Positions 59,301-64,000 of a DNA stretch of 64,000 bases are shown in pieces; position 1 is the first letter of the stretch; the number at the start of each line of letters is the position of its first letter. Origin of the DNA: Diadophis punctatus similis (Eukaryota > Chordata > Lepidosauria > Squamata > Dipsadidae); NCBI GenBank assembly GCA_023053685.1, contig JALIGW010000005.1:27100001-27164000 (forward strand), in the 5' to 3' direction. The notes beneath the pieces were generated by a model. The model was not told the DNA's origin and did no database searches. It saw only the letters and a program-made list of their open reading frames with translations. The position numbers and the translations under genes are program-made.

Positions 59301-62300
59301 GGCTGGCGAACAATTAGAACCTGATGCATCTCCTGAGATTAGTGACTCAGGAGAAGAGGGGGAGGCTCTTCTGGATGCCAGAGCACGCAGGTTCTCAAAG
59401 AGACATGAGTGGCTAATCAGGAGGAGGCTTCCTCGTGAGTAGTAATGCAGGGCTTGACCACGCCCTGAGGGTATTTAAGGGTCTGTCACGAGGGGCTTCG
59501 TTGCAGAGAACAACCCTGTTCTGTGATTTCAGCATTTTGTTCTTGTATCTGCAGCTCGGATTATCAACAGTTAACATTTTTCCTGTGATTAATGAGAGTT
59601 TGGATTTCCGCCAAAACCTCCATGAGGTGAGATAAGGCTCCTTAATTGCTCTCTCAGACTCTAGCCAAATACTGGAAAGACTTTGTGAATGAATGATATT
59701 CTTTTCAAAAGACTCAACTCTGGCTAAGAATTTATTTACAGTAAAACAATATTGTTTCCAATTCCGTCTTGTGCATCTTATTTTGGGGACATACCCGTGG
59801 GGACAGAACACCATCTTCTCTAAGGTCTTTATGGAGACTTTTTATTAAGTGTGATCCATTCTATCACAGCCTTGATCCACCTGTCGTCAGTTCTTCTTAT
59901 GCCAGAAATTTAATGTAATAATTATTCTCAAGCATTCCCTATATACATATATATACTGTAATAAAAATGACACCAAGTTACCTGGTACGTATACCTTGGC
60001 TTGAAATGGTGGATTTCAGCTCCCATATCATTACTCTTCCATCACTGACTATAAGAGCTACAGAATTTTCATTCACTGGACAGCTCACCATACTAAATGG
60101 GCGAACTGTCTTGGTAACCCTAATGGCATCACACTGACTTCGTAAGTCATAGATGAGTTCCTGAATGGGGTCAGGATCTGTAAATGTTAAAATGTAAGAT
60201 ACCAGGTATTTGTAGCTATCAGTCCTTAGAATTAAATGCATTCGTGTTAGTCTTTTGTTTTTCATTATAACATTAATATAACATGAACCCAAACTATTTT
60301 GTAATATTGATGTCAGAGGTTGGATATTTTCTAGCAGAGTAAGTTAATTTGCCATACACCACATTAAGGAGAATAACTGAACATAATCAAAGACTCAGTA
60401 AATGGTTGCTAGAGATTTAAGTATAGGAACATACAATATACATTATTGCAGCATATATAGGCTGTGCCTTTTTATTACTGTTCAAATCCATCTATTTCTA
60501 TATCTGTATTCACACAAAGCTTTATTATATTGTATTATCAGCATGTATTAAATAATGAAATATCATCACACTAAAATTGCACTATTTTTTAATTTTTAAT
60601 TTCAGCTGCAATCTAAACAATCATGTAATCTGAATAACAGTGAAACTGTCAGTTAAAACATAAATTCCTAGTTTCTGATGCAAGCATATGAATGCTGACT
60701 TACCTGCTGACTCTTCATTTGGTACAGCGCTTAAATTAGTAGATCTGCGAACTCTCAGAGTTATACAGCCATTTTCATGTAGGCAGAACAATCCATCACG
60801 CTGGCAACAAGGAATTACCTACACAAAGATATTAAAAAAGTGACAGAGAGTAACACTTTTAATATAAATTTAATGGACATTAATGAGTAAGAATTGTCAT
60901 AGTTGTATGAAGTGTTTCTAGATTGGATCTTGAAACTGAATGGTCCAGGCTACCCTAAAGCTCACCTATAGCTCACCAGTTTCACTTTAAAGTCTTAACT
61001 TTAACTTAACTTTACACTTTAAGGAATGCCCAGCCTACTTTTCCAATAGTTTCAAATATCCTTATATATCCCTTGAGCAATACTTTTACAGGTTATTTGT
61101 AAAAAAGAAAATAAAGCATGAACAGTGAATTATAAATATATTTAAAAATAGAACACTGTAGTTGAATTTTATATTGTATTATCATCAATGCTAAAGGGTA
61201 TTAAGCGATAGTATTTTATCAGGTTATTTCCCTTAATAGTAGAATAGTACAAATACAGTAGGAGTTGGCAAAGGGAGAAAATCCTTTTAATGTGAATGAT
61301 ATATATTATAGGTAGTCCTTGATTTATGACCACAATTGGGACTGGAATCTCAGACAGTGAGCGCAGTGATCATTAAGCAAGACACCTATGAGACTGCTTT
61401 GTTCAACAACCACAATCCCATTTCTCCTGATTACATTTGTGAAGAGATCTCCTGGGTCACTAAGCAGACACAGTGAAGGGGATGCCTGCTGATATTGAAT
61501 TCAATCCCTTCGGTATGGAGAAGGGAACTGCTCCAGCAGGTTGCAGGAATGGAGCTGGATTTTTTCAAGCTCTGTTTCTCCAGTCCCCTGGAGAGTTGTC
61601 TTCCATGCCCGGAAAGGAGATGAGCTCCTCCAGCAGAGTAGAGAGGTGGATCTCCAGTCTTGAAGTTCCCAGCTCTGTTCCTGCAGCCCACTGGAACAGT
61701 TTCCTTCTCCATACCCAAGGGAATTGAATTGCCTCCCTTCTGTGCACAATCAGTTACTTCAAAGGCTGCAGAATGAAGTTCAGATCTTTGGGATCTGACC
61801 TCCATTTCTGCAGCCCTTTGGAAGAGTTGCCGAGGTGGCGCAGTGGTTAAAAGTAGCACTGCAACCTATTTCAGTGACTGCTAGTTCAGCTGTTCAAATC
61901 TCACCGGCTCAAGGTTGACTCAGTCTTCCATCCTTCCGAGGTGGGTAAAATGAGGACCCAGATTGTTGGGGGCAATATGCTGAACTCTGTAAACCGCTTA
62001 GAGAGGGCTGTAAAGCACTATGAAGCGGTATATAAGTCTAAGTGCTATTGCTATTGCTATTGCCTTCCCTCTATGGTAAGAGGGGGACTCCTTTGTAGTG
62101 CTGCAGAAATGGAAGTCAGATCTTCAGGATCTGAGCTCCTTTTCTGCAGCCCTTCCGAGGAATTCCGCTCACTCTGTGGAGGAGGGTTGCAGAAAGGGAA
62201 CTCACATTCCAGATTTCAAAGGGCTGCCTGCAATGGTAGGGCAACCTCAACTCCACATGAAGCTTAAATTCCCACCCAGCTGCAATGCCTTCCTGGCAGG

Positions 62301-63420
62301 CAGCCCTTTCATACTCAAAGAGCTGCAGGATAAGCTCAGCTCAGCTCTGCAGCAGGAGTTTGCAATATTGATTTTCTGGGGAAACCAGCAGGGAAAACTG
62401 CAAATGGCAATGAAATCATTGCAGACAGCTTTGCAACTGATCCTAAGTGCAAACAGATCACCAAGCATCCAAGACTGCGATCATGTGACCACAGAGAGGG
62501 TGTGGGATTTTACGAAGGCCAGAAGTGCTTTACAAGTTGTAAAGTAGTAAAGCACTCTTTCTAAGGCTGTCATAACTTCGAACAATTGTTAAGCAACCAG
62601 TTACAATTTAAAATACTAACAATAACACACTATAAAATTATACATACATTTAAACAGTAAGAATATTTAGTGTGAGAAAATTCTATATTATACAGTACTG
62701 GTAGATTCACTCAGTTCACCTCTGTGAAAATATATCCAATCTTTTCCCCATTATGGGAAACACAACACAACCAAAGCAGAAAACATAATTAAATTTGCTT
62801 TGGAATTTTAAAACCAAACGGGCTGACTGGTCACCTAATTTATTTTATACATATATACATAGAAAAGAGAATGTGAATTATAGTCATGCCTTAGGCACAA
62901 AGCCAGCAGTGTGACTTAGAACCAGCCATTGTCTCTCAGTTCTAAGAAGGCGGCAAATGGCAAACCATTTTTGAAAATTTTACCAGAAAAACTGCAGGCA
63001 AATTGATTCCAGGCAGTTGCCTGATTCAAAGGCATGTGCTTTCCATAGAAAATACAAAGCAAGCAACATGGTATACATATGTTTTTGGAAGAAGCTTTCT
63101 GAAAAGAAGTTAGACTGCACTTAATATATCAAACCAAAACCAGGTAATGAAGCCAGATTTCTTTTTATTTAGAATTTTTACGTGTTAAAGAAAGAAGAAA
63201 GTGAAATTGTAAACTTTTGTCTAAGGTATGCTTAACAGTAAGTGGTATTATTACCTGTAGAAAAGGCACTCCTGTTCTTTCAATTGCTATTACACCTACT
63301 GTCTGATTGACTTCAAGATCCAGAACCAAGATTTCTCTTGGGTACAGTAATAACATGTAATTTCGCTTGGAAGGTAGGTAGGATAGCTGAAGGCAGTCAT
63401 TCAATGTTACTGATTCAGCA
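30384..63420 (-). CDS. WDR11: WDR11, WD repeat protein (24 exons, 5' end outside window)
   Basis: The coding region is split over 24 exons listed separately; splice phases match at every junction and give about 983 residues plus the stop. Conserved stretches include [60 protein letters not shown] and [15 protein letters not shown]. Human WDR11 has about 1224 residues, so roughly 240 N-terminal residues lie to the right of the window. The protein folds into two WD40 beta-propellers followed by an alpha-helical C-terminal part. It forms a complex with FAM91A1 and acts in tethering endosome-derived vesicles at the trans-Golgi; it is also linked to ciliogenesis and Hedgehog signalling. In people, variants are associated with hypogonadotropic hypogonadism. 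Introns hold LINEs, SINEs, MITEs and a solo LTR; none interrupts an exon. Confidence 0.98.
30826..30905 (-). CDS. WDR11: WDR11 exon 23 in window
   Basis: Encodes [20 protein letters not shown] then EVNEDA. Acceptor AG at the right. The donor is A|ATATCCTTTT, the near-invariant 5' splice site of U12-type AT-AC introns, not GT. Length 80 bp; one base carries over to the last exon. Confidence 0.95.
30987..31360. mobile_element. probable degraded DNA transposon in a WDR11 intron
   Basis: Starts TGGGATGGATAAAAATCGAT and ends GATTTAAATCAAATCACCCT, with many GATTTAAATC-type palindromes near the right end. The ends are roughly complementary. Family and exact ends are uncertain. Confidence 0.45.
32099..32244 (-). 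CDS. WDR11: WDR11 exon 22 in window
   Basis: Encodes [20 protein letters not shown] then [17 protein letters not shown], part of the helical C-terminal region. Donor GTCAGT, acceptor AG; 146 bp. Confidence 0.96.
32567..32664 (-). CDS. WDR11: WDR11 exon 21 in window
   Basis: Encodes [20 protein letters not shown] and [12 protein letters not shown]. Donor GTAGGA; 98 bp, ends in phase 0. Confidence 0.96.
32917..33311. mobile_element. nonautonomous DNA transposon, family B copy 1
   Basis: Ends CAGGTAGTCCTCGACTTACA and TGTAAGTCGAGGACTACCTG are perfect inverted repeats of about 20 bp; the element is 395 bp with no coding capacity. TA lies directly before the left end, suggesting a TA-duplicating superfamily (mariner/pogo-like). 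Related partial copies are near 44543, 51855 and 61308. Confidence 0.85.
33743..33908 (-). CDS. WDR11: WDR11 exon 20 in window
   Basis: Encodes [20 protein letters not shown] and [17 protein letters not shown]. Donor GTATAA, acceptor AG; 166 bp. Confidence 0.96.
34050..34145 (-). CDS. WDR11: WDR11 exon 19 in window
   Basis: Encodes [20 protein letters not shown] and [12 protein letters not shown]; 96 bp, 32 codons in phase 0. The donor is GTTTGT, weaker than the others. Confidence 0.95.
35011..35188 (-). CDS. WDR11: WDR11 exon 18 in window
   Basis: Encodes [20 protein letters not shown], a variable linker, then [16 protein letters not shown]. The linker differs from the mammalian one in most residues but keeps its length. 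178 bp, donor GTATTG. Confidence 0.95.
35928..36010 (+). repeat. SINE 3' fragment
   Basis: GTTGGGGGCAATATGCTCAG, then GCTTAGAGAGGGCTGTAAAG and ATTGCTATTGC. This matches the 3' half of the SINE at 61827-62063; the tRNA head is missing. Confidence 0.8.
36131..36320. mobile_element. foldback MITE in a WDR11 intron
   Basis: A 190-bp palindrome: ATGGTTTATCCCAAAAGTGC at the left and GCACTTTTGGGACAACCAT at the right, with inner arms GAAGATGTTTCGCTTCTCAT and its inverse. No coding capacity; no clear target duplication. Confidence 0.82.
36882..36947 (-). CDS. WDR11: WDR11 exon 17 in window
   Basis: 66 bp encoding [20 protein letters not shown]; donor GTAATA, acceptor AG. Confidence 0.95.
37839..37901 (-). 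CDS. WDR11: WDR11 exon 16 in window
   Basis: 63 bp encoding [20 protein letters not shown], equivalent to the mammalian DYPENEEIKNLLQEQ segment; donor GTAAGC. Confidence 0.95.
37918..38055 (-). repeat. SINE tail fragment
   Basis: TGACGTCAAGTTGTTTCAAC then TCCTAATGACCA is the conserved tail domain seen also at 58484-58512; related to the adjacent SINE at 38065. Confidence 0.45.
38065..38385 (-). mobile_element. tRNA-derived SINE (minus strand), family 2 copy 1
   Basis: The right end, read on the minus strand, is the tRNA-like head (GGTTCAGCGGCTGAGCAGTT, A-box-like, followed by a B-box-like GTTCAAGACC). The body contains CTATTTATCTACTTGCTAGG and AAAGGCACACAGAATG-type sequence shared with 45127-45462. 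Starts with GGTAAAGGTTTCC at the left. Lies in a WDR11 intron, between exons 15 and 16. Confidence 0.75.
38437..38545 (-). CDS. WDR11: WDR11 exon 15 in window
   Basis: Encodes [20 protein letters not shown] and [14 protein letters not shown], the strongly conserved segment after the second propeller. 109 bp, donor GTAAGA, acceptor AG. Confidence 0.97.
38696..38763. mobile_element. MITE fragment
   Basis: GGGGAATTCTGGGAGTTGAA followed by GTCTACAAGTCTTAAA is one arm of the foldback MITE family seen at 1696; the other arm is absent. Confidence 0.6.
39488..39915. mobile_element. hAT nonautonomous element, family A copy 2
   Basis: 428 bp, CAGTGATGGCGAACC at the left, flanked by a perfect 8-bp duplication ACTTAATC (39480-39487 and 39916-39923). 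The right terminal repeat has lost an internal TTCGCCAT-like piece (AAAGGTCACTG). The interior has GGGAGG-rich and CpG-containing sequence like the copy at 44084. No transposase. Confidence 0.92.
41379..42404 (+). mobile_element. 5'-truncated CR1/L2-like LINE, copy 3
   Basis: Plus-strand fragment in the large WDR11 intron between exons 14 and 15. It begins at the reverse transcriptase catalytic motif ([14 protein letters not shown]). A run of 12 G at 41582-41593 shifts the frame. The second frame, 41626-42243, encodes the ORF2 C-terminus ([39 protein letters not shown]). The 3' UTR has GCCGCCCAGAGTCCCTCGGG and ends in (AAAT)n at 42370-42404. Inactive. Confidence 0.92.
43337..43508 (-). CDS. 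WDR11: WDR11 exon 14 in window
   Basis: Encodes [40 protein letters not shown] and [17 protein letters not shown], the last blade of the second propeller. 172 bp, donor GTAAGG. Confidence 0.98.
43741..43855 (-). CDS. WDR11: WDR11 exon 13 in window
   Basis: Encodes [20 protein letters not shown] and [16 protein letters not shown], with a WD dipeptide typical of a WD40 blade. 115 bp, donor GTAAGG. Confidence 0.97.
44084..44513. mobile_element. hAT nonautonomous element, family A copy 3
   Basis: 430 bp in a WDR11 intron. The left terminus is mutated (CCGCGATGGCGAACC); the right terminus GGTTCGCCATCACTG is intact. Flanked by a perfect palindromic 8-bp duplication ATCTAGAT (44076-44083, 44514-44521). 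Highly similar to 39488-39915, with AGCTCCAG, GGGAGG and CGAGCCGTTGCCCTAG blocks in the same order. Confidence 0.94.
44543..44785. mobile_element. DNA transposon family B, truncated copy 2
   Basis: CCCATTGACTTTGCTTGTCA, ATGCCAGTTGCGAAGCACC and GTAAGTCGAAGAGACCTA match the interior and right end of the element at 32917; the left end is missing, next to the hAT copy. Confidence 0.7.
44867..44973 (-). CDS. WDR11: WDR11 exon 12 in window
   Basis: Encodes [20 protein letters not shown] and [15 protein letters not shown], a WD40 blade. 107 bp, donor GTAATT. Confidence 0.97.
45127..45462 (-). mobile_element. tRNA-derived SINE (minus strand), family 2 copy 2
   Basis: Minus-strand head at the right: CTGAGCGCAATGGCTCAGCA then GTTAAAGATGC, with a B-box-like GGTTCAATACTG. 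The body shares CTATTTATCTTCTCGCATTT and AAGGCACACAGAACACTG with the copy at 38065. In a WDR11 intron. Confidence 0.8.
45846..45993 (-). CDS. WDR11: WDR11 exon 11 in window
   Basis: Encodes [40 protein letters not shown] and KDSARIPPD. 148 bp, donor GTAAGT, phase 0 end. Confidence 0.97.
46531..46655 (-). CDS. WDR11: WDR11 exon 10 in window
   Basis: Encodes [20 protein letters not shown] and [20 protein letters not shown]. 125 bp, donor GTATCA. Confidence 0.96.
46919..47027 (-). CDS. WDR11: WDR11 exon 9 in window
   Basis: Encodes [20 protein letters not shown] and [16 protein letters not shown], a WD40 blade with its WD. 109 bp, donor GTAAGA. Confidence 0.97.
47306..47881 (+). mobile_element. 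5'-truncated CR1/L2-like LINE, copy 4
   Basis: Plus-strand fragment of ORF2 C-terminus ([20 protein letters not shown]). An internal deletion of about 40 bp near 47477 shifts the frame. The 3' end has ATGCCGCCCTGAGTCCTTAG and finishes in (AAAC)n then (AAAT)n at 47831-47881. In a WDR11 intron. Confidence 0.9.
48122..48245. mobile_element. short hAT MITE, family C
   Basis: 124 bp, CAGGGGTGTCAAAC and GTTTGACACTCCTG as ends, perfect 8-bp duplication TTCTAAAG (48114-48121, 48246-48253). Interior GTGGGCGTGGCC is typical of squamate hAT MITEs. Confidence 0.94.
48488..48563 (-). CDS. WDR11: WDR11 exon 8 in window
   Basis: 76 bp encoding [20 protein letters not shown] and VSHL; donor GTAAGC, acceptor AG. 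Confidence 0.97.
48918..49052. mobile_element. foldback hAT MITE
   Basis: 135-bp near-perfect palindrome, CAGGGGTAGGGAACGTTGGC to its inverse, flanked by a perfect 8-bp duplication ATATAGGG (48910-48917, 49053-49060). Same family as 5040-5167. Confidence 0.94.
50510..50616 (-). CDS. WDR11: WDR11 exon 7 in window
   Basis: Encodes [20 protein letters not shown] and [15 protein letters not shown]. 107 bp, donor GTAAAT. Confidence 0.97.
51855..52140. mobile_element. DNA transposon family B, degraded copy 3
   Basis: AGGTAGTCCTCAAACTAGGA, GTTAAGTGGGTCACCACATG and TGTGACTTTAGGATGCTGCA follow the family B order. The left end is recognisable; the right end is decayed and approximate. Confidence 0.6.
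52829..52884. repeat. CAAT microsatellite
   Basis: About 14 uninterrupted AATC/CAAT units in the intron between exons 6 and 7. Confidence 0.97.
53870..54015 (+). mobile_element. LINE 3' tail with long AAAT array
   Basis: TTGTGAGCCGCCCAGAGTCT...GTGGGCGGCATAC, then (AAAT)n from about 53922 to 54015, roughly 23 units. Extremely 5'-truncated copy of the LINE family seen at 41379. Confidence 0.85.
54172..54256 (-). CDS. WDR11: WDR11 exon 6 in window
   Basis: 85 bp encoding [20 protein letters not shown] and SIHSCEV; donor GTGAGT, acceptor AG. Confidence 0.97.
54475..54848. mobile_element. hAT family A, degraded copy 4
   Basis: The right end CACCTGTGGCACACATGCCA then TAGGTTCCCCATCATG matches the family A terminus with changes. 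The interior has the same GCATGCG-rich, CpG-rich composition as 3508-3876. The left terminus is not clear. Confidence 0.65.
56040..56210 (-). CDS. WDR11: WDR11 exon 5 in window
   Basis: Encodes [40 protein letters not shown] and AVG, preceded by a divergent segment [15 protein letters not shown]. 171 bp, donor GTAAGT. Confidence 0.97.
56316..56359. repeat. GT microsatellite
   Basis: (GT)n, about 20 units, directly followed by ACATATGTACATATATAC. Confidence 0.95.
56378..56615. mobile_element. two adjacent MITE copies ('CGAAAATAAGAC' family)
   Basis: The first copy starts near 56384 (TTTCGCTGAAAATAAGACCC) and is incomplete. The second, 56510-56615, has ACCGTATTTCTCCGAAAATA at the left and TTTAGGGAAACACGGT at the right as inverted ends. 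Related termini occur at 27968. Followed by a further GT/AC microsatellite to about 56659. Confidence 0.75.
57680..57783 (-). CDS. WDR11: WDR11 exon 4 in window
   Basis: 104 bp encoding [20 protein letters not shown] and [13 protein letters not shown]; donor GTAAGT, acceptor AG. Confidence 0.97.
58462..58562 (-). repeat. SINE tail fragment
   Basis: ATGCTATCAAGTTGCTGTCG then ACTCTTAATGACCACGT is the conserved SINE tail motif also present near 37935. Confidence 0.5.
59007..59060. repeat. ATC microsatellite passing into GTC
   Basis: (ATC)n to 59039, then (GTC)n to 59059. The transition suggests one repeated substitution spreading through part of the array. Confidence 0.95.
59167..59171. repeat. 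target site duplication of the solo LTR (left)
   Basis: CCATC, repeated at 59811-59815 directly after the LTR. Confidence 0.93.
59172..59810 (+). mobile_element. solo LTR of a related chromovirus
   Basis: 639 bp, TGTTGTGGCCAGG...GGGGACAGAACA, with TG/CA ends and a perfect CCATC duplication (59167-59171, 59811-59815). No internal region: the rest was lost by LTR-LTR recombination. A TATA-like GGTATTTAAGG lies near 59469. It is diverged from the LTR at 12883 but shares the layout and an open frame encoding APETE..., then [20 protein letters not shown] (59254-59442). One stop (TAG, 59239-59241) interrupts the frame upstream. In the WDR11 intron between exons 3 and 4. Confidence 0.92.
59982..60177 (-). 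CDS. WDR11: WDR11 exon 3 in window
   Basis: Encodes [40 protein letters not shown] and [14 protein letters not shown]. The donor used is ACCAG|GTAACT; an alternative GTATAC 13 bases upstream would break the phase with exon 4. 196 bp. Confidence 0.96.
60704..60818 (-). CDS. WDR11: WDR11 exon 2 in window
   Basis: 115 bp encoding [20 protein letters not shown] and [18 protein letters not shown]; donor GTAAGT, acceptor AG. Confidence 0.97.
61308..62600. mobile_element. DNA transposon family B, long composite copy
   Basis: The left end TAGGTAGTCCTTGATTTATG and the right end TCATAACTTCGAACAATTGT follow family B. About 1.3 kb lies between, including internal inverted segments (61492-61590 against 61665-61735) and a duplicated GATCTGA...TTTCTGCAGCCC block on both sides of a SINE. 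No transposase domain is recognised. Confidence 0.55.
61827..62063 (+). mobile_element. tRNA-derived SINE, family 1
   Basis: Head GCCGAGGTGGCGCAGTGGTT (A box TGGCGCAGTGG) and GTTCAAATCTC (B box) form an RNA polymerase III promoter as in a tRNA. The body has TTCCGAGGTGGGTAAAATGA and GAGAGGGCTGTAAAGCACTA, and the end is (CTATTG)n. Complete and well preserved; a 3' fragment of the same family is at 35928. Confidence 0.92.
63255..63420 (-). CDS. WDR11: WDR11 exon 1 in window (internal exon of the gene)
   Basis: Encodes [40 protein letters not shown] and [10 protein letters not shown]. Acceptor AG at the right, donor GTAATA; 166 bp. Corresponds to about residue 240 onward of the mammalian protein, so about five exons lie beyond the window. 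Confidence 0.97.
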
Positions 63421-63539
63421 CTAAACAGACCACAAATACACTTATTAAAGGCTTTTAATTGAGAGTGGGCTATGTTTTATCAAGCAATTAATAATCGAAT
63501 AATTAAAATTAAATCCATAACCAAATTACATATGCATTT

Positions 63540-64000
63540 CAGGTGTCTGACGAGCCGTCTCATCCCCATGAGAGAAGCCCGCCCCACTCGTGCCAGCAGA
63601 AGAGGCCTGCTATGGATCCTGTCTGCTAAGGTATTGAAGCAGGCGGGGCCCAGGAGAAGAGCCTTTTCTGTTGTGGCCCCATCCCCGTCGAACATTCTTC
63701 CACCGGAGGTGAGAACTGTCCCCTCCCTTTTGGCCTTCTGGAAGGGTATCAAAACCTGGCTTTGGCAGTTAGCCTGGAGTTCTAAAGACGGCACTCACTG
63801 CTAGAGGTGGCTGACAAGGTAGAAGATCTCATCCCCATCCTCTTGGGTCTCTTGGCTCGTTTGGCATGGTTTTAGCAGTTTTTAATAATATTTCAACATT
63901 AGTTTGTTTTAATCTTTTAATTATTTTTCATCTGTTTTGATAAATTGTAAGTTGCCCAGGAGTCGCTTTGTAGGGGAGATGAGTTAAAATCAAAAATTAA
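63540..64000 (+). mobile_element. LINE 3' fragment, different subfamily, runs to window edge
   Basis: A frame of about 88 codons (63540-63804) encodes a LINE ORF2 C-terminus (QAGPRRRAFSVVAPSPSNIL, PPEVRTVPSLLAFWKGIKTW). The 3' end near 63950 has GTAAGTTGCCCAGGAGTCGC. 5'-truncated and intronic (WDR11). Confidence 0.8.

Noticed and set aside
61431..62547. Frames of 84-149 codons as candidate lineage-specific genes
   Set aside because: They fall in a composite transposon with inverted segments, overlap on both strands and include SINE sequence.

Overview
This is vertebrate nuclear DNA from a squamate reptile, most probably a snake. The evidence is a split gene with GT-AG introns, a mostly AT-rich background, CR1/L2-type LINEs ending in AAAT microsatellites, tRNA-derived SINEs of the squamate kind, and many short hAT-type MITEs. 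The species assignment is inference; I could run no search.

The only host protein-coding gene I recognise is WDR11, on the minus strand. The coding end is at 30384 and the first exon visible in the window ends at 63420. I could place 24 consecutive coding exons with matching splice phases, giving about 983 codons plus the stop. That is roughly the last 80% of a protein of about 1224 residues in human. The first exons lie beyond the right edge. The last intron (30539-30825) is not GT-AG: it is AT-AC with the splice and branch motifs of the minor (U12) spliceosome.

Positions 1-30.2 kb are the 3' flank of WDR11 and hold no host gene I can support. The flank is dominated by transposons. The most striking block is 12753-25285, a three-level nest. 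A minus-strand CR1/L2-like LINE is split by a nearly intact Ty3/gypsy chromovirus (12883-24186, LTRs 680 and 678 bp, 5-bp target duplication GCGTT). The gag of the chromovirus is in turn split by a complete Ty1/copia element (13783-19374, LTRs 318 bp, target duplication GGGAC). Both LTR elements have nearly identical LTR pairs and long open pol frames, so both insertions are young. A related solo LTR (59172-59810, duplication CCATC) sits in a WDR11 intron.

The introns and flank also carry hAT MITEs, many with exact 8-bp target duplications (3508, 5303, 9655, 39488, 44084, 48122, 48918), long foldback elements (29052, 36131), SINEs (38065, 45127, 61827), further truncated LINEs (7690, 41379, 47306, 53870, 63540) and microsatellites.

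The observations most worth following are: a reading frame that runs from the chromovirus pol into its 3' LTR and is conserved in the diverged solo LTR; the single in-frame UAG inside the copia gag-pol frame; the copia LTR supplying ATG codons in frame with the downstream gypsy gag; and the U12 AT-AC intron of WDR11.
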